Assembly (NCBI RefSeq): GCF_947499695.1
Contig: NZ_CANMPQ010000003.1
Span: 124,001-188,000 of the forward strand
Source: an uncultured Allomuricauda sp.
GTDB taxonomy: Bacteria; Bacteroidota; Bacteroidia; Flavobacteriales; Flavobacteriaceae
Direction: 5' to 3'
DNA length: 64,000 nucleotides
The notes beneath the pieces were generated by a model, which saw nothing but the letters and a program-made list of their open reading frames with translations, had not been told where the DNA came from and did not search any database. Below are positions 26,100 to 34,019 of the stretch, one piece after another. The translations under genes and the position numbers were made by a program. The stretch's first letter is position 1. Every line of letters starts with the position of its first letter.

Positions 26100-26142
26100 T
26101 GACATTTGTCATAGTATACCCTCGTACATCGACTTAATTTTA
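26100..26142 (+). promoter_or_regulatory. Crp/Fnr-type box and -7 element of the third usp
   Basis: TGACATTTGTCA (26100-26111), identical to the hpf box, is followed after exactly 23 bases by TAATTTTA (26135-26142). Confidence 0.72.
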
Positions 26143-26165
26143 TTCCATCTTTTATTTTTGATGGA

Positions 26166-27068
26166 ATGCAAAAAATTTTAATACCTACCGATTTTTCAGA
26201 GAACGCATGGAACGCTATTGATTATGCCATGCAACTGTTTCGCAAAAAGACCTGTACCTTTTATTTACTTAACACCTATACTCCGGTTATTCCAAGCAGT
26301 CGCTTTATGGCCAAAATGATTGACGGTGTCCGAATCGTAGATGCAGTTCGAAACTCCTCTGAGGAAGGTTTACAGAAAACAGTGGACCGGATAAGGCGTA
26401 AATACCGGAATACGAAACATCAGTTCGAAACTGTTTCTTCCTTTAATTTGTTGGTAGATGAGGTTACAGATATTGCAGACTCTGAGGGAATTCAATTAAT
26501 TGTTACCGGAACCAAGGGCGCGTCAGGAATTGATGAAGTCTTTATGGGAAGTAATACGGTTAGAATTATTAAAAGCACTAAGAAATGTCCCGTTTTGGCC
26601 ATTCCACAGCACTTTTCTTTCGTAACTCCATCTGAAATTGCTTTTGCAACAGATTTTAACCGCTTTTATACCTCATCAGAGTTGAATCCGCTATTGGAGT
26701 TGGCCCAAATGTTTCAGGCAACCATACGAATTGTCCATGTACAATATGGTATCAAAGCGTTATCCGAACTTCAGCAGTTCAATCTTAATATGCTAAGACG
26801 CTATTTGGATGGTACCGAACATTATGTGCATACGGTTTCTGAACTCAATTCGGTATCCCAAACTCTGGAGATTTTTTCTGAAGAACTCGATATCCATCTG
26901 TTAGCCCTATTAAATTATCAGCACAGTTATCTGGAAAAAATGACCCGGGAACCTGTGGTTAAACGTACAGCTTTTCACACGCAAATTCCATTATTGGTAA
27001 TACCTGAATTAGGCATGGAGGGTGTATCCCAAAATATGGAAATACATAAGAGTACGGTTTCCAACTAG
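26166..27068 (+). CDS. Universal stress protein, tandem domain
   Basis: The 300-residue protein opens with KILIPTDFSENAWNAIDYA and has a complete first Usp domain with the ATP-binding signature VTGTKGASGIDEVFMGSNTVRII. The second half (from about 155) keeps the fold start EIAFATDFNRF but has lost the G-x2-G nucleotide loop, so only the first domain should bind ATP. It stands just after the Crp/Fnr gene with its own box promoter. Confidence 0.88.
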   Translation: MQKILIPTDFSENAWNAIDYAMQLFRKKTCTFYLLNTYTPVIPSSRFMAKMIDGVRIVDAVRNSSEEGLQKTVDRIRRKYRNTKHQFETVSSFNLLVDEVTDIADSEGIQLIVTGTKGASGIDEVFMGSNTVRIIKSTKKCPVLAIPQHFSFVTPSEIAFATDFNRFYTSSELNPLLELAQMFQATIRIVHVQYGIKALSELQQFNLNMLRRYLDGTEHYVHTVSELNSVSQTLEIFSEELDIHLLALLNYQHSYLEKMTREPVVKRTAFHTQIPLLVIPELGMEGVSQNMEIHKSTVSN

Positions 27069-27155
27069 TCATCCTTTTTATCATATTGGGTTTATTTTTG
27101 AATAATTCAGATGAATCTTTCTATCATCATTATCTTTATGCATCAATGCATTTAG

Positions 27156-28091
27156 ATGGACAAACAACAACTTATTCAGTGTCATGAACGGATAAAACCG
27201 TTTATCCATAATACCCCAGTACTTACTTCAAGACTTATTAATGAATTCGTAAATGCCCAAGTGTTTTTTAAGTGTGAGAATTTCCAAAGAATGGGGGCTT
27301 TTAAAATGAGAGGGGCAACTAATGCCATCCTACAACTTTCAGAGGGGCAACGAAAAAACGGGGTAGTGACACATTCTTCCGGAAATTTTGCCCAGGCACT
27401 TTCATTAGCAGCCAGGAGTTTAGGGGTAAAAGCGTTCATTGTGATGCCAGACAGTGCCCCTCAGGTCAAGAAAGAAGCCGTTAAAGGATATGGCGGTATC
27501 ATCACAGAATGTGAATCTACTCTGGAGGCAAGGGAAAACACCACAAAAGAAATTGAACAGCGAGAAAGAGCGACATTTATTCATCCCTCCAATGATGACG
27601 ATGTTATTTTAGGGCAAGGAACTGCTGGAAAGGAATTACTGGAAGTACAGCCAGATTTAAATTATATCGTCACTCCAGTTGGCGGAGGAGGATTGATTGC
27701 GGGAAATGCCCTAGCGGCAAGTTTCTTTGGTAACAATTGTAGAACCATTGGAGGAGAACCTTTTGAGGTTGACGATGCTTACCGTTCCATGCAAAGCGGA
27801 ACCATTGAAACCAACTCGAGCACAAATACTATCGCAGATGGACTTAAAACTCAATTGGGCGATAGAAACTTTCCCATTATTCAACGGCATGTAGATCAAA
27901 TCATTCGCGTAACAGAGCAAGAAATTGTTGCATCCATGAAACTAATTTGGGAACGCTTGAAAATTGTTTGCGAGCCCTCTAGTGCTGTCGCCCTAGCAGC
28001 TGTTTTGCGTGACAAAAAGCTTTTTACTGGAAAAAAAATAGGTGTAATCATATCCGGAGGAAATGTGGATTTGGAAAAACTACCTTTTTAA
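27156..28091 (+). CDS. Serine/threonine dehydratase or serine racemase-like PLP enzyme
   Basis: The 311-residue fold-type II PLP enzyme has NTPVLTSRLIN near the start, the PLP lysine in FQRMGAFKMRGATNA, SSGNFAQALSLAA for the cofactor pocket, VGGGGLIAGNALA for the phosphate, and a C-terminal SGGNVD. It lacks the C-terminal ACT regulatory domain of biosynthetic IlvA. Likely activity is deamination of L-threonine or L-serine to 2-oxoacids, or serine racemisation; the motifs do not separate these. It has a possible -7 (TATTTTTG at 27093-27100) but no box. Confidence 0.85.
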   Translation: MDKQQLIQCHERIKPFIHNTPVLTSRLINEFVNAQVFFKCENFQRMGAFKMRGATNAILQLSEGQRKNGVVTHSSGNFAQALSLAARSLGVKAFIVMPDSAPQVKKEAVKGYGGIITECESTLEARENTTKEIEQRERATFIHPSNDDDVILGQGTAGKELLEVQPDLNYIVTPVGGGGLIAGNALAASFFGNNCRTIGGEPFEVDDAYRSMQSGTIETNSSTNTIADGLKTQLGDRNFPIIQRHVDQIIRVTEQEIVASMKLIWERLKIVCEPSSAVALAAVLRDKKLFTGKKIGVIISGGNVDLEKLPF

Positions 28092-28104
28092 ACCATAAAA
28101 ATGG

Positions 28105-28126
28105 AAGTCCAGCTTATGTTGGACTT
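28105..28126. terminator. Weak hairpin between convergent genes
   Basis: AAGTCCA (28105-28111) and TGGACTT (28120-28126) make a 7-bp stem with an 8-base loop between the dehydratase gene and the convergent bestrophin gene. There is no long T run, so termination strength is doubtful. Confidence 0.4.
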
Positions 28127-28132
28127 TGAAAA

Positions 28133-29236
28133 TCACATCACAATATCATTCTTCCATTCATAGGCCGCTGGAATATTGTCATCATCTATCAATTGACGGA
28201 TATCAATTTCAATTCCTCTGCTTAAATCGGTAATGGGCACATCATTAGGCCCTCCTTCAAAGGGATTTTCGGTATTCTCCCCAATGGCTTCCATAGTATG
28301 AAAAACCCAAGATATCAAAGCACTGAATGGTATCGAAAACCAAACGAAATGCTTTCCTATAAAAAGTTGCAGGTTTTGGGTAATCTCAAAATAAGCAGGA
28401 CTGACCTCCAAATATTGAATAATCTTGTTTCCGATATCCTCAAACTCTTCCATTATACCAAAAGGTAACAAAAGGATGAAAATCCAAACAAAAACATAGT
28501 TTAGTGTTGCGAATTGCCTAGGGTATGGAAAATTCTTTATTCGCTCACTTTTTCCTTGCAGCGTGTAAAACTCCGTGAGCATCGACATCATTTCCATATG
28601 CCTGAAATCTTCTATTAGCCCTTCGTTCATCAGTTCACCCAATCGTCTGGATTGAATACCCAATAATTGCGAGGCTTGGTTTCCTTTGGCAAAAACCTCA
28701 TCCACTTCTTGTTTTGGAATATATGGGGAAATCGCTTCTTCAATAGGTATAGTATCTTCGCAAACTGTGTATTGAGTTGCTCTAAACTCGCTGTTCGATT
28801 TTGAATTTTTCAGGTGCATTTCCCAAGGTTTGTCCTTCCGTAATTGATACCTCAATGCGGTTAACCATGCAACATGTCGATGCACCAATTCCCGTTTTAT
28901 GGTCTTGAGTTCTTCATCGCTTTTTGAGCTCTTTGCGTGTTCGTTGGTAATAAAATCCTTGACCATGATAGTCCACGAACGTGAAGCGTTTACAATACCT
29001 CCCCATATTTTGCGGGCTTCCCAAAGTCTATCATATGACGCATTGTTCTTAAAACTGACAATGAACGCCACTGCTGTACCTAAAACTCCTAAGGGAAGCC
29101 ATGGCACATGTAACCATTTCCATCTAAGGATATCGAACAAAAAAACAGGAACTGTGGCTAAAAGAAGAAAAAGAAAAATGTGTCTCCGCGTCCATCTGAT
29201 TACTCCATTGACCGGGAATATCCTTCTAGTGTACAT
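28133..29236 (-). CDS. Bestrophin-family anion channel protein
   Basis: The 367-residue membrane protein matches the bacterial bestrophin/UPF0187 family: basic N-terminus MYTRRIFPVNGVIRWTRRH, a helix LFLLLATVPVFLFDIL, the conserved FKNNASYDRLWEARKIWGGIVNASRSW, and C-terminal ALISWVFHTMEAIGENTENPFEGGPNDVPI. Family members are pentameric anion or cation channels in the inner membrane. Neighbours give no hint of its role. Confidence 0.9.
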   Translation of the reverse strand: MYTRRIFPVNGVIRWTRRHIFLFLLLATVPVFLFDILRWKWLHVPWLPLGVLGTAVAFIVSFKNNASYDRLWEARKIWGGIVNASRSWTIMVKDFITNEHAKSSKSDEELKTIKRELVHRHVAWLTALRYQLRKDKPWEMHLKNSKSNSEFRATQYTVCEDTIPIEEAISPYIPKQEVDEVFAKGNQASQLLGIQSRRLGELMNEGLIEDFRHMEMMSMLTEFYTLQGKSERIKNFPYPRQFATLNYVFVWIFILLLPFGIMEEFEDIGNKIIQYLEVSPAYFEITQNLQLFIGKHFVWFSIPFSALISWVFHTMEAIGENTENPFEGGPNDVPITDLSRGIEIDIRQLIDDDNIPAAYEWKNDIVM

Positions 29237-29423
29237 AGGCTAAAACAATCTAGTTGGTTTCTGTACAAAATAGGGAATTTCTGTAAGATAATTTAATCCC
29301 TTGGTATGCGGATGTTCAATTAACTGGCTAAATTGTATAAAAGAACATGCTATCCTTGGGCATTAAGTGGGGTATGAAATCATTTTTTAATAATTATCTT
29401 TAATTCTTATTAAATGCTAAAAA

Positions 29424-29840
29424 ATGGAGGTCTTTTTTTATGGTCTATTCATGGATCATAACATTCTGTTGAAGAACGGAGTAATACCATCAAATCCAAG
29501 AACAGGCTACCTCAGTGATTTCACTTTAAAAATTGGAACTCGGGCATCGTTGATTCCATCCAAAGGGGAAAAATCATATGGTATTTTGATGACCGTGGAT
29601 AAGAGCGAAATCCAGAATCTATATGCCGAGGCAAGCGTAGCCGACTATGTGCCGGAAGAAGTAAATATTATGACCAATCCTCATGAAAGTATAAAGGCCG
29701 TATGTTATAATCTACCATCAGAATTACTTACCGGAACCAATACATCTTATGCGAAGTCTTTATATGAATTAGCCAAACAGAAAGGTTTTCCGAATGACTA
29801 TTTGGGTAAAATCAAAAAGATGACGAAAACAATAGCTTAG
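29424..29840 (+). CDS. Gamma-glutamylcyclotransferase-like (AIG2/GGCT fold) protein
   Basis: The 138-residue protein begins MEVFFYGLFMDHNILLKNG, the Y-G-x-x-M/L loop of the GGCT-like fold, continues with YLSDFTLKIGTRASLIPSKGEKSYGILMTVDKSEIQNLY (the usual G-x-L-F-x-x-D/E pattern), and ends in a basic helix. Enzymes of this fold release 5-oxoproline from gamma-glutamyl peptides, but this subgroup has no assigned substrate and the usual catalytic Glu is not clearly placed. Confidence 0.75.
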   Translation: MEVFFYGLFMDHNILLKNGVIPSNPRTGYLSDFTLKIGTRASLIPSKGEKSYGILMTVDKSEIQNLYAEASVADYVPEEVNIMTNPHESIKAVCYNLPSELLTGTNTSYAKSLYELAKQKGFPNDYLGKIKKMTKTIA

Positions 29841-29932
29841 TATAAATACCAAGAGAGTAGTGTTCCTTTACGCCCAATGATCTATAGTATTAGAAAAATG
29901 GTATCTTTTACAAATCATTAAATCAAACTAAA

Positions 29933-30343
29933 ATGAAAGTCAATATTATTCTTTGTACCCTTGCTACAATAGTCTTTCTCGGGAGTTGTCAGCAGCATGG
30001 ATCAGCAGAAACTTCCAAAGCTAAAAAGAGCATGATCAAGGTAACCATACTATATCCCAACAGTGAAGGAAAAACCTTTGATATGGACTATTACTCCAAA
30101 AAACATATGCCTATGGTTGCACATTTATTGGGCGATTCCTTGAAACTGCTGGAAATCGATAAAGGCATTTCCGGTAGAACTCCTGACGAGCCCATACCCT
30201 ATTTGGCCATTGGGTATTTGTATTTTGACAAACTTTCGGCCTATCAAAATTCTTTTGGACCAAATGCCAAACAGATTGTGGGTGACATTCCTAATTACAC
30301 CAATATTCAACCAGTTATACAAATTAGCGAGGTACTAGAATAA
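29933..30343 (+). CDS. EthD-domain lipoprotein
   Basis: The 136-residue protein has a lipoprotein signal MKVNIILCTLATIVFLGSC with the acylated Cys at about residue 19, then an EthD-type ferredoxin-like domain: KVTILYPNSEGKTFDMDYYSKKHMPMVAHLL, AIGYLYFDKLSAYQNSF, VGDIPNYTNIQPVIQISEV. EthD domains are found in small dimeric proteins linked to ring or ether oxidation, usually cytosolic; a lipid-anchored copy is unusual. Substrate unknown. Confidence 0.82.
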   Translation: MKVNIILCTLATIVFLGSCQQHGSAETSKAKKSMIKVTILYPNSEGKTFDMDYYSKKHMPMVAHLLGDSLKLLEIDKGISGRTPDEPIPYLAIGYLYFDKLSAYQNSFGPNAKQIVGDIPNYTNIQPVIQISEVLE

Positions 30344-30379
30344 CACTTAACACGAAAACTTCTGAATAAACCAAAGACA

Positions 30380-31228
30380 ATGAATCGAATTTTAATTATT
30401 GTTTTAATGGGCCTTGCCATGAGTTGTGGTACCCAATCGAAGGAACCTGAGCAGGAAATCCAAAAAGCTGACCCAATAATTTCAGAGTCCAGCGATAAAA
30501 TCAAAGTGTTGAACTTTGCTACGTTTCACATGGGCTCCACCTCCGATGAAACCAGTGTAGAATTTGATGAAGAAGACAAAAAGAATCAGCAAGATGCAAA
30601 AGAAATAGCCAAAATGATATCGCGTTTTCAGCCGAGTGTTATTTGTGTTGAAGTACCACTGAATGAAAACGATGAGTTGAACACCAAATACAATGCATAT
30701 TTAAAAAGCCCTGAAAAAGCATCAACCTATTATGGAGAAGTGGGCTTAGTTGCTTTTGAGGTGGGACGAGTCAACAACATTCAAAACCTTCATGGTATTG
30801 ACCATAGAATGAGCTATAACTATAACATCAACGAAGAATTGAAGAATGTTTTGGATTCGGTCACCTTTGGTAATTTCAAATCCAATCCCTTTGCGTCCAT
30901 TCCTGAATTGAATGTGTTTGAAGAAGGTCTGTCCTTGATGGAAAAATTAGAGCGAATGAACCATCCCAATTTTTTGGATTTTTTGATTACCGCCAACGCG
31001 GACATATTGACCTACGTTGGAACCGAAAACGGCTTTGAAGGAGCTGATGAGGCAGCAAAGTATTATCAACGTAACCTAAGAATTTACTCCAACCTAAATA
31101 GGCTACCTCTTAAAAAAACTGATCGGGTTTTTATTCTTTCTGGAGGAAGTCACACTGCATTCTTGAATGGATTTTTAAAAAGAAGTCTTAAGTACGAAGT
31201 CGTAAATACATTTGACTACTTGAAATAA
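30380..31228 (+). CDS. Lipoprotein with TraB/TIKI-like (DUF5694-type) domain
   Basis: The 282-residue protein has a short lipoprotein signal MNRILIIVLMGLAMSC and a mature domain starting KIKVLNFATFHMGSTSDE, followed by PSVICVEVPLNEND, LHGIDHRMSYN and a closing VFILSGGSHTAFLNGFL. The FHxG, E and GGSH positions resemble those of the TraB/TIKI/EreA fold, in which such residues form a possible hydrolase site. Activity is not established. It is 36 bases after the EthD lipoprotein and probably cotranscribed. Confidence 0.72.
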   Translation: MNRILIIVLMGLAMSCGTQSKEPEQEIQKADPIISESSDKIKVLNFATFHMGSTSDETSVEFDEEDKKNQQDAKEIAKMISRFQPSVICVEVPLNENDELNTKYNAYLKSPEKASTYYGEVGLVAFEVGRVNNIQNLHGIDHRMSYNYNINEELKNVLDSVTFGNFKSNPFASIPELNVFEEGLSLMEKLERMNHPNFLDFLITANADILTYVGTENGFEGADEAAKYYQRNLRIYSNLNRLPLKKTDRVFILSGGSHTAFLNGFLKRSLKYEVVNTFDYLK

Positions 31229-31294
31229 TTCTTCACAAACAAGAAGCAATACAACTCATAGAGACTACTTAATCTGTGACTCATAAAAATTTTC

Positions 31295-31318
31295 ATATAA
31301 TTGATATATCAATTATAT
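31295..31318. promoter_or_regulatory. 24-bp perfect palindrome upstream of the MarR gene (candidate operator)
   Basis: The half-site ATATAATTGATA (31295-31306) is followed at once by its exact reverse complement (31307-31318), with no spacer. It ends 8 bases before the preferred ATG of the MarR gene. MarR dimers typically bind such A/T-rich palindromes near their own start, so this is a likely autorepression site. It also argues against the upstream GTG start, which would put the palindrome inside the gene. Confidence 0.65.
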
Positions 31319-31326
31319 TCGCATCA

Positions 31327-31797
31327 ATGATACATTCACAAATAGCACCCCGTTTAGAGCATGTTCTCTTTTATATCCTCGAGAAATCGATTAAGTCGTA
31401 TCGCCAATTTGCGCAACGCAATCTTAAGAAAGTAAATAAAGACATCACCATTGATCAATGGCTCATTCTTAAGACCATTCATGATAACCCCAATATTAGC
31501 CAGCGTGAAATAGCCGAAGCTATTTTTAAAGATGTAGCTTCTGTGACGCGAATGATTGAGTTATTAGTATCCAAGGGATTTTTACTACGATCTTCTCATT
31601 CCGAGGATAGGCGCAGACATGGCCTGAAGCTCACACCCATCGGAAATATAACTCAGGAAGACCTTATGCCCGTAATCATTCAAAACAGGAGTATCGCCCT
31701 TGAAGGGTTAAGCGAAAAAGAAATAGAGACCTTGAGGAACCTCTTGCAAAAAATTATCCTCAACTGTACAAATTCTCAAAATCAAAAATCGAAATAA
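31327..31797 (+). CDS. MarR-family transcription regulator
   Basis: Taking the internal ATG gives 156 residues: an N-terminal dimerisation helix RLEHVLFYILEKSIKSYRQF, then a winged HTH DITIDQWLILKTIHDNPNISQREIAEAIFKDVASVTRMIELLVSKGFL and the wing RSSHSEDRRRHGLKLTPIG, typical of MarR. A longer form from GTG would add 17 residues encoded by the operator palindrome, so it is rejected. It is followed after 2 bases by an S41 peptidase, which it probably controls together with itself. Confidence 0.88.
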   Translation: MIHSQIAPRLEHVLFYILEKSIKSYRQFAQRNLKKVNKDITIDQWLILKTIHDNPNISQREIAEAIFKDVASVTRMIELLVSKGFLLRSSHSEDRRRHGLKLTPIGNITQEDLMPVIIQNRSIALEGLSEKEIETLRNLLQKIILNCTNSQNQKSK

Positions 31798-31799
31798 TC

Positions 31800-33131
31800 A
31801 TGAAAAAAATCTTTATCCCATTAATTTTATTGGCAGTTGGAATCTTCTGCCAATCCCTTACACAAAACTCCACCGATAAATTATCTGGAAAAGAGCAGAA
31901 AGAGGTTATTGACTCGGTAACCACAATTCTTGAAGCCAATTACATTTTCCCGGAGGTAGCCTCAAAAATGAACGATCTTTTGCACGATAACTACAAAAAA
32001 GGTTCGTACAAAAAAATTGATGATCCCATTCAATTCGCCCAAGTTCTGACCGAAGACCTTCAATCGGTCAGCAAAGATTTGCATTTACGTGTGCGATTTG
32101 ACCCTGATGGTATTTCGCAAATGAGAAATGCAGCCGTTTCGACCGAGGATAGTATCGCTTTTGCAAAAAGTAGATTGATGGCAAGAAGAGCTGGCAATTA
32201 CGGTTTTAGAGAAGTTCGAATTCTTGATGGTAACATTGGGTATCTTAATCTAACTGGATTTTCAAATGTAGATGAAGAAGCCGGCGCTGCTGCGCAGGCC
32301 GCTATGAACTTTTTGAGCAATGCTGATGCCTTGATCATAGATCTTCGCCAAAATGGAGGTGGTAGTCCTTCCATGATACAGCTAATCACCAGTTATCTAT
32401 ATGATGAACATCCTGTGCACTTAAATAATTTTTACAGTAGACCTGACGATTCACATTCTCAAACTTGGACCCTACCCTATGTTCCTGGAAAGCGCAGGCC
32501 AGATATGGACGTGTATGTCTTGACCAGTGGAAATACTTTTTCCGCTGCAGAAGAATTTAGCTATAACCTTCGAAATCTTGAAAGAGCCACTTTGATAGGT
32601 GAAACCACCGGTGGAGGTGCACATCCTGGGGGCACACAAATTGCTACGGAAAGATTTACTGTTTGGGTGCCAACAGGTAGAGCGATCAATCCCATTACAA
32701 ACACCAACTGGGAAGGAGTAGGCGTTAAACCTCATATGGAAGTATCTGCAAACGAGGCCCTTCAAGTAGCAAAGGTCACTGCATTGGAAACTCTAATTGC
32801 ACGTTCAGGAACTGAAAATAACTTTCATCTGCAATGGGCGCTTGATGGATATAAAGCGGAAGAAGGTCCAATAACAATTGATGCCGCCACTTTGAAGTCC
32901 TACGCGGGGAGTTATGGCCCTAGAAAACTACGTTTTGAAAATGGCAAACTATACTACCAACGTGAAGGTAATCCGGAGCATGAACTGATTCCGATGAGTT
33001 CCAACATGTTTATGATAGAAGCGGTTCCCTATTTTAGAATTCGAATGCTGGAGGAGAACAGTAAAATAGTTGGGCTTCGGGGATTGTACAGTAATGGCAG
33101 AACCGATGAAAACATGAGGTCAGAAAATTAA
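31800..33131 (+). CDS. S41-family peptidase (IRBP-like), exported
   Basis: The 443-residue protein has a signal peptide MKKIFIPLILLAVGIFCQS, an N-terminal helical domain (LEANYIFPEVASKMNDLL), and a C-terminal-processing-peptidase catalytic fold: GNIGYLNLTGF, ADALIIDLRQNGGGSPSMIQL, then VYVLTSGNTFSAAEEFSYNL with the nucleophile Ser (SAAE), and IGETTGGGAHPGG. There is no PDZ domain, as in the retinoid-binding-protein-like S41 branch. A C-terminal DUF3471-like tail ends the protein (LRFENGKLYYQREG). Predicted substrates are unknown. It forms a two-gene unit with the MarR gene. Confidence 0.87.
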   Translation: MKKIFIPLILLAVGIFCQSLTQNSTDKLSGKEQKEVIDSVTTILEANYIFPEVASKMNDLLHDNYKKGSYKKIDDPIQFAQVLTEDLQSVSKDLHLRVRFDPDGISQMRNAAVSTEDSIAFAKSRLMARRAGNYGFREVRILDGNIGYLNLTGFSNVDEEAGAAAQAAMNFLSNADALIIDLRQNGGGSPSMIQLITSYLYDEHPVHLNNFYSRPDDSHSQTWTLPYVPGKRRPDMDVYVLTSGNTFSAAEEFSYNLRNLERATLIGETTGGGAHPGGTQIATERFTVWVPTGRAINPITNTNWEGVGVKPHMEVSANEALQVAKVTALETLIARSGTENNFHLQWALDGYKAEEGPITIDAATLKSYAGSYGPRKLRFENGKLYYQREGNPEHELIPMSSNMFMIEAVPYFRIRMLEENSKIVGLRGLYSNGRTDENMRSEN

Positions 33132-33146
33132 CCTAGGTATTCGCTC

Positions 33147-33794
33147 TTATCGTATGTTAATATCCTGAGCTTGGGAAAAATATTCCGAAAGAGATAAACC
33201 TATTAAATTCTTAAACGCTTTATTAAAGGTCGTTTTTGAGTTAAAACCGACTTCTTGTACAAGTCCAAAAAAGTTCATTCCAATTCGTTCATTTAAAAGA
33301 CGTGCTAATTCAGGGTTATTGATTCCAATCATTTCGGCGAGTTCTGCTTTTAAAAGCTTTCGATTCAGATAGGGCCTTTTTGACACCATTATAGTTTCCA
33401 GCTCTACTTTGAGCTGGTCTAAATCGGCTTTGGTAAGTTTTGATTGACTTTGTTTTTGGGAAAGCTGTAACGATTTAATTCGAAACAAATTAGGTGCTCT
33501 CATTCCATAATAGGCAATGAAAAGAATGATAAAGGCAATGCTCAACCATATCAACTGTCGTGCATCGCGTTCCAAAGTTTGTAAACCCAATAGACTAATT
33601 ACATAAATAATCGTCCATACCAATAGACAAACCCCGATAGCGATCAAAGAATAGAGGAAAAATTGGGTTTTTATTGCACAACTCAGTTTATGCTTTAAAA
33701 TTTTTCGAAATTGGAAAAACTGTCTTAGACTCAGAATCCAATATGTGCTATTTACAAAAAGACCACTACCACGACAAAAAAGAAAAAACCTAAA
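33147..33794 (-). pseudogene. Decayed 7TM-AraC regulator fragment
   Basis: The reverse-strand reading frame runs from a TGA near 33795 and shows the last part of a multi-helix sensor (LFVNSTYWILSLRQFFQF, then YSLIAIGVCLLVWTIIYVISLLGLQ and LIWLSIAFIILFIAYYGM), followed by an AraC-like C-terminal part with LKAELAEMIGINNPELARLLNERIGMNFF joined directly to GLVQEVGFNSKTTFNKAFKNLIGLSLSEYF. In intact relatives a helix of about 25 residues separates MNFF from the second HTH; it is missing. The sensor is also truncated at its start, and no ATG is in place. These two losses indicate a pseudogene; a short functional form starting at TTG (33647) is unlikely. Confidence 0.72.
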
Positions 33795-34019
33795 TCAAAG
33801 AAAAAACCGATGTTTTTTGAATTCGCCCAACTCCATTTGGACGAATGGGAAGGTTTGAACAAATGTAGTTGGCTTAATGGGATTGCAAAATGTCCGTTAC
33901 ATTGCTAAAATCGACTATCTTCAAACACCCAATTGAAAATGGGTAGATATATTCCAAGGTCAACCTTATTACCATGGAAGCACCGTTATTGAAGGTGCCG
34001 TAGAATAATAAATTATAGT
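33795..34019. other. Gene-poor gap with a possible protein remnant
   Basis: Between the decayed AraC gene and the fucose regulator no intact gene is seen. Bases 33937-34008 read forward as a protein-like tail ending YYHGSTVIEGAVE then TAA, directly after an in-frame TGA, with no start codon. It may be the remains of a gene that was lost when the fucose cluster arrived or when this region rearranged. Promoter elements of the AraC gene must also lie here, but no clear match was found. Confidence 0.35.

Noticed and set aside
27138..27151. ATGCAT-CA-ATGCAT repeat before the dehydratase gene
   Set aside because: Short, A/T-rich and partly in the leader; no regulator or matching copy in the window supports it as an operator.
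31276..31797. GTG start at 31276 for the MarR gene
   Set aside because: It would translate the 24-bp palindrome and adds 17 residues unlike the family; the ATG at 31327 fits better.
33700..33900. Lys-rich forward ORF near 33770-33900
   Set aside because: It overlaps the decayed AraC reading frame, has low-complexity Lys runs and no recognisable family or start context.
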